Shown here: in pieces, positions 45,733 to 54,814 of the stretch
Layout: each line of letters starts with the position of its first letter
Numbering within the stretch: position 1 is the first letter of the stretch
Assembly (NCBI GenBank): GCA_938041445.1
Contig: CALISO010000020.1
Location: 31,179-95,178 of the forward strand
Length of the DNA stretch: 64,000 bases
Direction of reading: 5' to 3'
Origin: an uncultured Saprospiraceae bacterium
Lineage (GTDB): Bacteria; Bacteroidota; Bacteroidia; Chitinophagales; Saprospiraceae
Translations under genes and position numbers: made by a program
Notes under the pieces: generated by a model
Databases searched by the model: none
Seen by the model: the letters and a program-made list of their open reading frames with translations, nothing else
Told to the model about the DNA's origin: nothing

Positions 45733-46722
45733 TTATACCTTGGCTAATTCTCCTTTGAGGTAATCAATTACATCGATTTCTATAGAGTCTTCTCCGTTTA
45801 ATTCTGACAGATAATACGATGCATAGTCACCTAAGTGAACAAAGTAAAGGGCTTGCTCTATGAGAGAGTTGCCTCTCGACCATAATTCCACGATATGAGG
45901 AGTATACTTATTAATAATCTCTTTATTAATATCGATTCTGACGGCATTTCGTTGATAATCAGACTTGTTACGGAAGTACACTACAGCAAGTTTGTCATTT
46001 GGCTGCTTCCAACCTACAAGTTCATTGTGGTTCATCTCAGGAACGATATGGTGCCAACATAGCTGCTTTGCATTTTCATTTATTTGTTGCCTGAATCTTA
46101 CTGCTACAGCACTCATCTGTGTAGATGTATAGATTACGGGTATTCTGCCTTTTAAGAATTCCGCTAAAGTTTTAGCATCTTTTTTGATTTCATCTTGGTT
46201 AAATCTCAATTGATTTATCGATGTTTTAATCTGTTCTACAAACGCATCAGAGATTAATCCTAAATGATGGAGGATAAACATCTGCTGTGTCAAAGAATAA
46301 CCAAGGCATGCTCTCGGAGACGGCCAACCACCAGGTACTTGAATATAATCGTAACCACTTGACTTAGCTGTATCAATCAGTTTTCCTCCACTAGAGATTA
46401 TGACGATCTTAGCGCCAGAGTTTTGTATTTTGGCAAAAGCCTCAAGTGTCTCCTCCGTATTTCCAGAGTAAGATGAAATAATAGCAAGTGTATGTTGACT
46501 AATCCAAGCAGGTACATCATAACTTTTACCCACCACGTATGGGACTTTCAATTCTGGATAGACGAATTCTCTGACAAAATCTCCTCCAATACCTGATCCA
46601 CCAAGACCTGCGACATAGACGTTTTGAATTGGTTGACTTGGTTGTGTGATTTTTGCTTGAGTACCGATTTGCAACGCTTCTTGGAGCTGGTCCACAAATC
46701 GATCTATAAGTTGATTCATCAT
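45733..46722 (-). CDS. Bifunctional phosphoglucose/phosphomannose isomerase
   Basis: A 329-residue SIS-domain sugar-phosphate isomerase. The N-terminal SIS domain starts VYVAGLGGSGIGGDFVREF and contains ISSYSGNTEETLEAF; the C-terminal part has MNHNELVGWK and a terminal LNGEDSIEIDVIDYLK. This matches the archaeal-type bifunctional enzyme also found in Bacteroidota, linking glucose-6-phosphate, fructose-6-phosphate and mannose-6-phosphate. The alternative ATG at 46719 lies one codon downstream. Confidence 0.9.
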   Translation of the reverse strand: MMNQLIDRFVDQLQEALQIGTQAKITQPSQPIQNVYVAGLGGSGIGGDFVREFVYPELKVPYVVGKSYDVPAWISQHTLAIISSYSGNTEETLEAFAKIQNSGAKIVIISSGGKLIDTAKSSGYDYIQVPGGWPSPRACLGYSLTQQMFILHHLGLISDAFVEQIKTSINQLRFNQDEIKKDAKTLAEFLKGRIPVIYTSTQMSAVAVRFRQQINENAKQLCWHHIVPEMNHNELVGWKQPNDKLAVVYFRNKSDYQRNAVRIDINKEIINKYTPHIVELWSRGNSLIEQALYFVHLGDYASYYLSELNGEDSIEIDVIDYLKGELAKV

Positions 46723-46750
46723 ATTGAAATACTTATTTTATATTAGAATT

Positions 46751-46758
46751 CAAAAGTA
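46751..46758 (-). promoter_or_regulatory. Candidate -7 element TACTTTTG for the isomerase gene
   Basis: Exact TAnnTTTG match on the minus strand, 28 bases upstream of the ATG at 46722. No TTG -33 element at normal distance was seen. Confidence 0.35.
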
Positions 46759-46805
46759 CTGTATCTTATTAACTTTTGAAGGACTGATTAATCACTCTGA
46801 TAATA

Positions 46806-47183
46806 ATGACTAAGCATACATTAACGACTAAGCAGATTGGTGATATGGGTGAGGCTATTGCCAAAAAACATCTTATCAATAAAGGTTACGAAATTTTAGC
46901 TTTGAACTATCGCTATAGTAGAGCTGAGGTAGATATCATAGCAAAAAATGCAAATGTTCTCGTCTTCATAGAAGTTAAGACAAAATCCTACACATTCTAC
47001 GGTGATCCTTCAGAATCAGTTACCGCTGCAAAAGAACGTATGTACTTCGATGCTGCAAATAAATATATGGAAGAAATAGAGTGGGATGGAGAAATCCGAT
47101 TTGATATAATCTCCTTAATCTTAAGTAAAGATGGACAGCACAAGATTAGTCACTTTGAAGATGCTTTTTTTGCAGGCTTATGA
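46806..47183 (+). CDS. YraN family (UPF0102) nuclease-like protein
   Basis: A 125-residue protein with a PD-(D/E)XK-type fold. Family features are GEAIAKKHLINKGYEILALNYRY, EVDIIAKNANVLVFIEVKTKSYTFYGDP and ESVTAAKERMYFDAANKYM, with the catalytic-type D-EVK triad (E48-V-D50-region and EVKTK). It is often near DNA-repair or ribosome genes; here it is a lone gene divergent from the isomerase. Confidence 0.88.
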   Translation: MTKHTLTTKQIGDMGEAIAKKHLINKGYEILALNYRYSRAEVDIIAKNANVLVFIEVKTKSYTFYGDPSESVTAAKERMYFDAANKYMEEIEWDGEIRFDIISLILSKDGQHKISHFEDAFFAGL

Positions 47184-47281
47184 CTAGTTCATCATTGTTG
47201 AGTAAATATCTTTCAAATTGTGAGTTATTTTAAACAGATTATCCATCTTTGCGCCTTTTTGTATCCATTCTTCAATTGTTT

Positions 47282-49306
47282 ATGAAAGACAGCATTTCTA
47301 AAAAGGTAAGGCTATTAATGACACTTGCTGTTGTGACCTTCCTTATGACTTCAATACAAGTAATCGCTCAAGATATAGAGGTCCTAGCATCGGAGACAAT
47401 AGTCACGGCTTCAAGAATACCTCAAGAGAATTATAAGTCAGGTAGAAGTATAGAGATTATCAAGAGGGAAGATATTCTGAATTATCCAGTAGAGTCTATT
47501 GATGAATTACTGAGATATGTCGCTGGTGTACAAACTAATATGAGAGCACCTTTTGGTGTGCAAAATGATATTGGGATGAGAGGTAGTACTTTCTCTCAAG
47601 TACTAATCTTGATAGATAATGTCAGATTCAATGATCCACTCACAGGACACTTCAATAATAATATTCCTATCTCTATGACGGAGATTGATCACATCGAAGT
47701 GGTCAAGGGTCCAGCAGCAGTCGCCTACGGTAGTGATGCAGTAGGTGGGTTGATTCATATCAAAACTAAGGTATACGTTGCAGATAATAATCAAGATAGA
47801 AACGTAGAGGCGATAGCGGACATCGCATTTGGGCAGAATAATTTGGTCAAGTCTGATGTGGGAATGGTTCTTAAAAAGTCTAAGTGGTTAATTTCTGGAT
47901 CAATGATGACTAGAATTGCTGATGGAGAAACGTTAGCTAATCCTAATTTTGTTTTGGGTACTACTACAGATAGTCTATACAATACAGACTTTGATCTGAG
48001 ATCTTACAGCATTGCTTTGGGTAAGTTTTTTGGTGATAATACCAAGGTGCTTGTAAGAGGTGGATACGATTATCGAGATTTCAATGCAAAGTATTTTTAT
48101 ACGGCATCAGCATTTGACGAATCTCGAGAGACCACAACTAATGAATGGGGTATGGCCGCATTAACCCACAAGAGGAATAAGCATAATGTCGAAGTAAACC
48201 TTGGGTATAAGTCAGTAGATGACCTATTTGTATTTAACCCATTGTTTTCTTCAAATGACCACAATACAAAGCAATACTTAGGTCAGTACAACCACAACTA
48301 TGCCCTGAGTGATAAGACAACGATTGGATTTGGTGGTCAATATATTCATAAGTCAATAGTCAGTACAGATAGAGGAGATCATTCCAATGTCAGTTTAGGC
48401 GTCTACGCAGAAGGCACACATGCCATCACAGATAGACTTCAAATAAATGCAGGTTTCAGAGTTGAGAACGATGAAAACTTTGGTACTGAACTCTTACCTC
48501 AACTAAGTTTGAGTTGGAAGAAGGACATCTACGTATTAAGAACATCATATGGAAGATCAATCAGAGCAGCGGACTTTACAGAACGCTATGTCTCAGCTCA
48601 GATACCAATGCTCACAGCAGGCAGGAATGCCGGCAACCCTGATCTATTAGCAGAAGTGTCCAATAGCTTTGACCTAGGTGGTGATGTTTACTTTGAGAAT
48701 GGGATACAATTATCGGCTACTGGTTTTTATCGTAGTTCTACAAACTTGATAGACTTTTCCCTTCGTAATGCATCTACGATATCTAACCTCACAAATCTTA
48801 TTCCAGGTGAAGAGTATTTTTATGCCGATAACATTAGCGAAAGCAATGTCAAGGGACTAGAACTCACTGCGAGAAAAAAGTGGTATTACCAAGAACGAAT
48901 TCTTGTAGATCTCAATCTAGGATATACTTACTTGAAGACTAAAGTTGATGCTGGTACGCTATCAAGATATATCTCAAATCACCCTTCATCGCAATTGAGC
49001 TCGATGTTAAATTTCAGAGTATATAAGTTTAATGTAAGCTTGGCTTCATTGTTACAGTATCGCAATCCAGAAGAACTTGTAGTGTTTGATGAATTAGAGG
49101 TACCTATAGTCACCATAGGTAATATACCAAGCTCTTACCTTACCCATAATTTGAAAGTTGGATATAACACTATAAGTAATGTGCAACTATACTTCGAGAT
49201 ATTTAATCTCACTAATACCGAGTATCAAGAAATACTTGGCGCTGTGATACCTGGACGATGGTGGAGTTTTGGAATTAACTATCGAGTTAGTGATACAGAG
49301 TTTTAA
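47282..49306 (+). CDS. TonB-dependent receptor
   Basis: A 674-residue outer-membrane receptor from the ATG at 47282 (the in-frame TTG at 47249 would add 11 residues before a second Met; the ATG is favoured). It has a signal peptide (VTFLMTSIQVIAQ), a plug domain with ETIVTASRIPQENYKSGRSIEII and YVAGVQTNMRAPFGVQNDIGMRGSTFSQVLILIDNVRFN, HIEVVKGPAAVAYGSDAVGGLIHIKT, and a barrel ending in WWSFGINYRVSDTEF. It has no carboxypeptidase-like N-terminal domain, unlike the two receptors at 18133 and 21053. The plug resembles vitamin B12 or siderophore receptors (inference). A near-consensus CATCTTTG lies about 30 bases upstream of the start. Confidence 0.9.
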   Translation: MKDSISKKVRLLMTLAVVTFLMTSIQVIAQDIEVLASETIVTASRIPQENYKSGRSIEIIKREDILNYPVESIDELLRYVAGVQTNMRAPFGVQNDIGMRGSTFSQVLILIDNVRFNDPLTGHFNNNIPISMTEIDHIEVVKGPAAVAYGSDAVGGLIHIKTKVYVADNNQDRNVEAIADIAFGQNNLVKSDVGMVLKKSKWLISGSMMTRIADGETLANPNFVLGTTTDSLYNTDFDLRSYSIALGKFFGDNTKVLVRGGYDYRDFNAKYFYTASAFDESRETTTNEWGMAALTHKRNKHNVEVNLGYKSVDDLFVFNPLFSSNDHNTKQYLGQYNHNYALSDKTTIGFGGQYIHKSIVSTDRGDHSNVSLGVYAEGTHAITDRLQINAGFRVENDENFGTELLPQLSLSWKKDIYVLRTSYGRSIRAADFTERYVSAQIPMLTAGRNAGNPDLLAEVSNSFDLGGDVYFENGIQLSATGFYRSSTNLIDFSLRNASTISNLTNLIPGEEYFYADNISESNVKGLELTARKKWYYQERILVDLNLGYTYLKTKVDAGTLSRYISNHPSSQLSSMLNFRVYKFNVSLASLLQYRNPEELVVFDELEVPIVTIGNIPSSYLTHNLKVGYNTISNVQLYFEIFNLTNTEYQEILGAVIPGRWWSFGINYRVSDTEF

Positions 49307-49398
49307 GACTTTGATTATACTATCTTGATTAACTTATCTGTTCTAACAATCGATGTTATCTCATAGCAAACTACCATAACAAAAATTAAATCCATCTA

Positions 49399-49827
49399 AT
49401 GAAAACCATATCTATAATATCAACAGTCATCATTCTTCTTTGCTTTTGTCAAAGTAATCTGCTTGCACAAGAGGATGTCAAGCTTAAGCAAAAAGCAAAA
49501 ACAGAAGAAGTGGAAAAAGTTAAGAAGCCCACCATCCAACCGGATGAGAATGATCTTGATGCTGAAGACAAAGTAGAACTAGAGGAAGCAAGGCAAAGAG
49601 CTAAAGCAAAAAATGTCAAGATGAGCGATGAATTCAAAAAGAAGAAAGTCGGGATTGATAAGAATCGTGAAAAGTTGTACGCTAAGAAAGCTGCTTACAA
49701 AGAAAAACTAGACTCAAAAAAGTGGTCAAGAGAAAAGTATAATAAGAAGATGGCAAAACTTGATTCGAAGGAAGATAAGATCAAAGAAAAGAAGACCAAG
49801 CTTCTAGAATCAATGATGTCTAAATAG
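49399..49827 (+). CDS. Secreted coiled-coil protein rich in Lys and Glu
   Basis: A 142-residue protein with a signal peptide (MKTISIISTVIILLCFCQSNLLAQ) and a highly charged, helical mature part with heptad-like Lys/Glu/Leu spacing (KLKQKAKTEEVEKVKK, LEEARQRAKAKNVKM, KYNKKMAKLDSKEDKIKEKK). It is probably periplasmic or outer-membrane-associated. No family is recognised. It overlaps the 3' end of tsaD by 8 bases in convergent orientation. Confidence 0.7.
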   Translation: MKTISIISTVIILLCFCQSNLLAQEDVKLKQKAKTEEVEKVKKPTIQPDENDLDAEDKVELEEARQRAKAKNVKMSDEFKKKKVGIDKNREKLYAKKAAYKEKLDSKKWSREKYNKKMAKLDSKEDKIKEKKTKLLESMMSK

Positions 49828-50833
49828 ATAATCTGGGAGAAGGGCTTGCAGATTGTGAGCCAAATTCTCCTTTGAGGTATCTATAATAGCCGCTGATTCC
49901 AATCATCGCGGCATTATCTGTACAATAGTTAAACTGAGGGATATAAGCTTCCCATCCATTTTGGTCGGCTATCTCTTGCAGACTTGATCTCAACTGACTA
50001 TTTGCTGAGACTCCTCCAGCAATTGCTACTCTTTTGATGTTGTGTTTTGTAACTGTATATGCTAACTTTTCGATCAATATAGACACAATTGTTTGTTGTA
50101 CTGAGGCGCAGATGTCATAGATATTATTTTCCACCCAATTTGGATCTTTTTTGACCTGATCTTGGAGAAAGTAAAGAATAGATGTCTTCAGCCCGCTAAA
50201 GCTAAATTCATATTCGCCTACTGATGGTTTGGTGAAGGTATGAATTGGGCGACCTTTTTTGGCATATTGATCTATTACTGGGCCTGCAGGATATGGCAAT
50301 CCGATAATCTTCCCTGTTTTGTCAAATGCCTCACCAGCGGCATCATCAATCGTTTCGCCTAGTACTTCCATCTCATTATAGTTGGTAACTAACACCAGTT
50401 GGGTATGACCTCCAGATACTGTCAGGCATAAAAATGGAAACTGAGGGTAGGGTGCTTCAGCAAAATGTGCCATTACATGGGCTTCCATATGATTGACTTC
50501 TATCAATGGAATGTCTAGTCCAAGTGCCATACTTTTAGAAAAGTTCACCCCAACTAGAAGACTCCCAAGTAATCCTGGACCTTTCGTAAAGGCAATCCCG
50601 TCTAGATCATCTTTGTTGACTCTTGCTTCTTTTAAGGCCTTATCTACCACCGGTACAATATTCTTGTCATGTAGTCTGCTAGCTAGCTCTGGCACCACTC
50701 CACCATATTCTTTATGAACGTCTTGATTTGCAATGTGATTGGATAAAACTACACCATCTTGGATGACTGCAGCTGATGTGTCATCGCATGAAGATTCGAT
50801 AGCTAGGATAGTAACTGGGTTTTGTTTTTGCAC
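49820..50833 (-). CDS. tsaD: tRNA N6-adenosine threonylcarbamoyltransferase TsaD
   Basis: A 337-residue ASKHA-fold enzyme that transfers threonylcarbamoyl to A37 of tRNAs decoding ANN codons. Family signatures are AIESSCDDTSAAVI near the N-terminus, GGVVPELASRLH, the metal site H115-x3-H119 in NHMEAHVMAHF, LTVSGGHTQLVLV, and GGVSANSQLRS. The start is a GTG at 50833. Its partners TsaB and TsaE are not in the window. Confidence 0.96.
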   Translation of the reverse strand: MQKQNPVTILAIESSCDDTSAAVIQDGVVLSNHIANQDVHKEYGGVVPELASRLHDKNIVPVVDKALKEARVNKDDLDGIAFTKGPGLLGSLLVGVNFSKSMALGLDIPLIEVNHMEAHVMAHFAEAPYPQFPFLCLTVSGGHTQLVLVTNYNEMEVLGETIDDAAGEAFDKTGKIIGLPYPAGPVIDQYAKKGRPIHTFTKPSVGEYEFSFSGLKTSILYFLQDQVKKDPNWVENNIYDICASVQQTIVSILIEKLAYTVTKHNIKRVAIAGGVSANSQLRSSLQEIADQNGWEAYIPQFNYCTDNAAMIGISGYYRYLKGEFGSQSASPSPRLSI

Positions 50834-51001
50834 TCTACTTCTCTTTTACAAATACAAAATTGAGATATTTTTATGGTAATACACCTTTTTTTGGACAGTT
50901 TGCATCTCTTATAAGTGGCGAATTGTTTTATATTTACCCCACCGACTTATTAATATGAGTCGAGACCTTAGTTTGATTAATCGAAATAACCGAAAGTATT
51001 C

Positions 51002-51580
51002 ATGAGAATCATAATTAGTTTACTCCTATTAGTGTTGTGTATATTCTTAGGATTTGTACTTGTAAAGAATATCCAAGAGCCTATTGCCTTTGAAAAGGTT
51101 AAAGATGCAAGAGGATCAGCAGTGGCTACCAAGCTTTCTACAATCAGAAGTACACAAGAAATTTATAGAAAGATAACTGGAGAATTTGCTCCTAATTTTG
51201 ACACTCTCACAACTGTTCTTAAGGTTGATAGTATTCCTCATATCAGTATAGAAGAAGATCCAAAAAGACCTGGAGAGTATCTTGAAACTGTGACATATAC
51301 ACCCGCTATTGACTCTATCAATATTCTTGGTATAGATCTAGATGCACTCAGATATGTACCTTTTACTGATGATAAGAAAGAATTTGCCATTGATGCTGAC
51401 ACAATGACTTATCAACAAACACTTGTAAGCGTAGTTCAAGTAGGTACGAGATGGAAGGAATTTATGGGCAAGTACGCCGATGTAAAATATTCTAAGTACG
51501 ACAACTCTTACAATCCTGATCATCTTATGAAGTTTGGTGATATGAACTCTCCCAATATTTCAGGTAACTGGGATCAGTAA
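51002..51580 (+). CDS. Single-pass membrane protein with pilin-like N-terminus
   Basis: A 192-residue protein. It opens with a hydrophobic helix (residues 1-23, IIISLLLLVLCIFLGFVLV), then a polar amphipathic helix and the segment VATKLSTIRSTQEIYRKITGEFAPNFDTLTTVL, a pattern often seen after the N-terminal helix of pseudopilins (helix, then TxY, then G-(x)n-P-x-F-D-x-L). No prepilin-peptidase motif is evident. It lies 6 bases upstream of the DUF3822 gene, so co-expression is likely. No family name is assigned. Confidence 0.65.
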   Translation: MRIIISLLLLVLCIFLGFVLVKNIQEPIAFEKVKDARGSAVATKLSTIRSTQEIYRKITGEFAPNFDTLTTVLKVDSIPHISIEEDPKRPGEYLETVTYTPAIDSINILGIDLDALRYVPFTDDKKEFAIDADTMTYQQTLVSVVQVGTRWKEFMGKYADVKYSKYDNSYNPDHLMKFGDMNSPNISGNWDQ

Positions 51581-51586
51581 TATTTC

Positions 51587-52324
51587 ATGACAACATTATT
51601 TGGGAATAACCAATCAGATATCCATCCTGATGTAGTTACATACTTTGATACAACAGATGGGAAATCAACAATAGGGTATTGGAGTAAAGGAAAGCTTTAT
51701 TTGGTGCAAGGTGGCTACAATAATAGTGGTGATACCTTACTTGCTAGTTCAAGTACCAAACATATCGCTTTAACTGTTACTGATCAGGTCATCGTACTGA
51801 ATTCCAAAGATTATTCATCTAAGAAATTAGACCAATACTTCGTTAATATCTATACTGATCATACAGATAGTCACGCCATACAAGTAAAAGGATCGGGTCA
51901 AACAATCGTCTTCAAATCAAATACCCCAATTGAGTCAGAATCTCAAGACAGGAATGTTCGACATGCACTTGAAGGGTTGATGAAACTTGTATCATCTAAG
52001 AATACATCCACATATCTGTTAGCCTTAAACGGTCAATTCATACTTGGATTGATTAATGGTGGAAAACTAGAGCACTTCAAAATCATTAACGAAGGGGATT
52101 TATCGAACATAGGATATCACACACTTGCTTTCTATCAGCAAAATGAAATTGCGCCAGAGACTATATTAACCCATACAGGATTGACTACTGATCAAATCTC
52201 TCTTCTTGGAACTTATTTACCTCAGCTAGAACAATTACAAGTTCCGTCAATAATGCTTAGTCATGATCTTGCTGCTCACACAGATTTGATACCTCATTAT
52301 TTAGCATATTCATGCGTATCATAG
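51587..52324 (+). CDS. DUF3822 family protein
   Basis: A 245-residue protein found in Bacteroidota, usually just upstream of rsmD. The sequence has the pattern of an actin-like (ASKHA) fold with alternating strands (VTYFDTTDGKSTIGYWSKGKLYLVQGG, TYLLALNGQFILGLINGGKLEHFKII, PETILTHTGLTTDQISLLGTYLP), but no classical nucleotide-binding motif is clear. The stop overlaps the rsmD start by 13 bases, indicating coupled translation. Confidence 0.82.
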   Translation: MTTLFGNNQSDIHPDVVTYFDTTDGKSTIGYWSKGKLYLVQGGYNNSGDTLLASSSTKHIALTVTDQVIVLNSKDYSSKKLDQYFVNIYTDHTDSHAIQVKGSGQTIVFKSNTPIESESQDRNVRHALEGLMKLVSSKNTSTYLLALNGQFILGLINGGKLEHFKIINEGDLSNIGYHTLAFYQQNEIAPETILTHTGLTTDQISLLGTYLPQLEQLQVPSIMLSHDLAAHTDLIPHYLAYSCVS

Positions 52325-52866
52325 GAGGCCAGTTCAAAGGGTATCGGTTTACACCGCCAGCGGACAAGTGGCCTACGAGACCTACGACTGATTACTCCAA
52401 GGAGGCGTTGTATAATATATTAATGAATATCATCGACTTTGAAGAAATGAACTTTTTGGATTTGTTTGGTGGTTCTGGCAATCATTGCTATGAATGTATC
52501 TCGAGAGGTGCACGGTCTGCTACCTATGTCGACAAGTTTCCTAATTGCATCAAGTTCGTGCATAAGATGAGTGAGAAGCTTGAAATCGAAGATCAAATTA
52601 CAATCGTCAGAAGTGATGTATTCAAATTTATTAAAGCTACGAATAGCAAGTATTCCTATATATTCGCTGGCCCACCATACGGATTGCCAACGATTCACAC
52701 GATTCCTGATCAGATATTTCAGCATAAGTTATTGACAGATGATGGCTTGTTAGTTGTAGAGCATAACCCACATGTTCGCTATGATCATCACCCGAGATTG
52801 ACCGATGTCAGAAATTATGGTCAGACTCACTTTAGCTTCTTTAAACCGGAGCAGCCATCCACTTAA
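52312..52866 (+). CDS. rsmD: 16S rRNA (guanine-N2)-methyltransferase RsmD-like, altered catalytic motif
   Basis: A 184-residue SAM-dependent methyltransferase that in RsmD methylates G966 of 16S rRNA. N-terminal MRIIGGQFKGYRF and PTRPTTDYSKEALYNIL, and SAM-binding LDLFGGSGNHCYECISRGA, are present. The catalytic (D/N)PP(Y/F) motif is read here as G120-P-P-Y123 (AGPPYGLP), lacking the first acidic or amide residue. That change may reduce or alter activity, or other residues may compensate. The gene overlaps DUF3822. Confidence 0.88.
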   Translation: MRIIGGQFKGYRFTPPADKWPTRPTTDYSKEALYNILMNIIDFEEMNFLDLFGGSGNHCYECISRGARSATYVDKFPNCIKFVHKMSEKLEIEDQITIVRSDVFKFIKATNSKYSYIFAGPPYGLPTIHTIPDQIFQHKLLTDDGLLVVEHNPHVRYDHHPRLTDVRNYGQTHFSFFKPEQPST

Positions 52867-52872
52867 TTTGTG

Positions 52873-52880
52873 TAATTTTG
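52873..52880 (+). promoter_or_regulatory. Candidate -7 element TAATTTTG for argS
   Basis: Exact TAnnTTTG match 31 bases upstream of the TTG start at 52912. No -33 TTG at expected spacing was found. Confidence 0.35.
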
Positions 52881-52911
52881 GGGCTTTTAATATTTATTAA
52901 GCGCTAAGAAA

Positions 52912-54762
52912 TTGTCATACAAGACTAATACACTACTCCTCAGAGAGGCGACTTCTACATTTTTTAAGCAACAGTACGACGCCTCTATAGAAGCCCAATC
53001 GGTTAACATCAAGACAATTCCTGATGATATTGAAGGCGATTATAGCATTGTTTTATTTCCGTATCTCAAGAGGTTTGGTGTGACACCACAAGACTTAGGT
53101 GACAAGTTAGCCGAATACATTCAGTCGCAAGGAATTCAATGTGCTAAGATAGAGGTAGTTAAAGGTTTTCTTAATTTGACTTTCGCAGATGCCTTTTGGA
53201 GAAATCAACTAGCTCAGATTACTGAAATAGGGGAAGATTACGCGAAGGGAGATTCAACAGGTAAGAAAGTAGTTATTGAATTCTGCTCTCCGAATACTAA
53301 TAAACCTCTACACCTAGGACATATCCGTAATATTCTCATAGGGTGGTCGATGTCTGAAATTTTAGCATACACAGGCAATGATGTTAAGAAGGTTCAGATT
53401 ATCAATGATAGAGGGATTGCAATTTGCAAAAGCATACTTGCATGGCAGCAAGAAGGCAATGGAGAAACACCTGATTCATCTGGTGTGAAAGGTGATCACC
53501 TTGTGGGGAAATATTATGTGATGTTTGAGAAACTCTTCAAGAAGGAGTATGCAGATTGGCAAGAAAGCGATGCAGGTGAGGCTACCTATTCAGAGAATCA
53601 AAAAGAAAACGAAAAGAAGGAACACTTCTTTCCAAGATATAAAAACACATACTTTAATACTCACTCGCCAATAGGCAAGAAGGCCAAGGAATTACTTCTT
53701 GCTTGGGAATCTGGGGATACAGAAGTCGTAGGTCTATGGCAGAAGATGAACGGTTGGGTCTATGAGGGTTTTGATGAGACTTACGATGCACTTGGAGTCT
53801 CATTTGACAAGTTGTATTATGAGTCAGATACCTACTTACTAGGCAAGGATATTATCGCTAAAGGGTTGACTGATGGGGTGTTTTATCAGAAAGAGGACAA
53901 TAGCACTTGGGTAGATCTGGAGCACAAAGGTCTTGATCAAAAACTCGTCCTGAGAAGTGATGGCACCTCTGTGTATATCACCCAAGATATCGGCACAGCT
54001 ATTGAACGGCACAAAGATTTTGGCTTTGATCAAATGATTTATGTTGTCGGAAACGAGCAAGACTATCACTTCCAAGCATTATTCGCGACTATGGATAAAC
54101 TCGAAGTACCGTATGCCAAGAATATGCATCATTTATCTTATGGAATGGTGGATCTGCCTTCAGGTAAAATGAAAAGTAGAGAGGGCACAGTTGTAGATGC
54201 AGATGACTTAGTCAAAGAGGTTATTAGTGTGGCCGAAGACTCAGCTAAAGAAAGCCAATTCCTTGCTGATTTTAGTGCAGATGAGAAGTCAGAAGTTTAT
54301 CGCAATATTGGATTAGGAGCATTGAAGTACTTTATTCTGAAAGTCAACGCCAAAAAACGAATGACATTTGACCCTAGTCAATCTGTAGATATGCATGGCG
54401 TAACAGCACCGTATATCCAGAATGCATATGTAAGAATACAAGCAATCCTCACCAAGTCTGAGGATGTCAAAAATCTTCCTGAAAACTATAGCTGGCAACC
54501 TCAGGAGAAGAAGTTGATCTCCTTGCTAGATCACTTTAATGTGGTCATCAGTCATGCTGCTCAGCAGCTTGATCCATCACTCGTGGCACATCATGTCTAT
54601 GATTTTGCGAAGGAGTACCATAGATTTTACAACGATCATAAGATTCTCGGAGCAGAGAGCCCTGAAGCGATGAATGCAAGATTGATGCTCAGTCGTCAAG
54701 TTGGTCTAGCTATCAAAGTTGGGATGAGATTGTTAGGAATCTCGATGCCTCAACGTATGTAG
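52912..54762 (+). CDS. argS: Arginyl-tRNA synthetase
   Basis: A 616-residue class I aminoacyl-tRNA synthetase that charges tRNA-Arg. The N-terminal Add-1-type domain covers about 1-110; the HIGH-type motif is H134-L-G-H137 in KPLHLGHIRN; a KMSKS-type motif is seen as GKMKSREGT near residue 420; and the C-terminal DALR anticodon-binding domain ends LLGISMPQRM. The start is a TTG at 52912. The gene is followed by glnS. Confidence 0.95.
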   Translation: MSYKTNTLLLREATSTFFKQQYDASIEAQSVNIKTIPDDIEGDYSIVLFPYLKRFGVTPQDLGDKLAEYIQSQGIQCAKIEVVKGFLNLTFADAFWRNQLAQITEIGEDYAKGDSTGKKVVIEFCSPNTNKPLHLGHIRNILIGWSMSEILAYTGNDVKKVQIINDRGIAICKSILAWQQEGNGETPDSSGVKGDHLVGKYYVMFEKLFKKEYADWQESDAGEATYSENQKENEKKEHFFPRYKNTYFNTHSPIGKKAKELLLAWESGDTEVVGLWQKMNGWVYEGFDETYDALGVSFDKLYYESDTYLLGKDIIAKGLTDGVFYQKEDNSTWVDLEHKGLDQKLVLRSDGTSVYITQDIGTAIERHKDFGFDQMIYVVGNEQDYHFQALFATMDKLEVPYAKNMHHLSYGMVDLPSGKMKSREGTVVDADDLVKEVISVAEDSAKESQFLADFSADEKSEVYRNIGLGALKYFILKVNAKKRMTFDPSQSVDMHGVTAPYIQNAYVRIQAILTKSEDVKNLPENYSWQPQEKKLISLLDHFNVVISHAAQQLDPSLVAHHVYDFAKEYHRFYNDHKILGAESPEAMNARLMLSRQVGLAIKVGMRLLGISMPQRM

Positions 54763-54777
54763 GACAGCACTTTGCCT

Positions 54778-54785
54778 TACCTTTG
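54778..54785 (+). promoter_or_regulatory. Candidate -7 element TACCTTTG for glnS
   Basis: Exact TAnnTTTG match 29 bases upstream of the ATG at 54815, inside the argS-glnS gap. No -33 element at normal distance is seen. Confidence 0.35.
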
Positions 54786-54814
54786 CACTCAATACAAATA
54801 CTTAATACAGTCTT

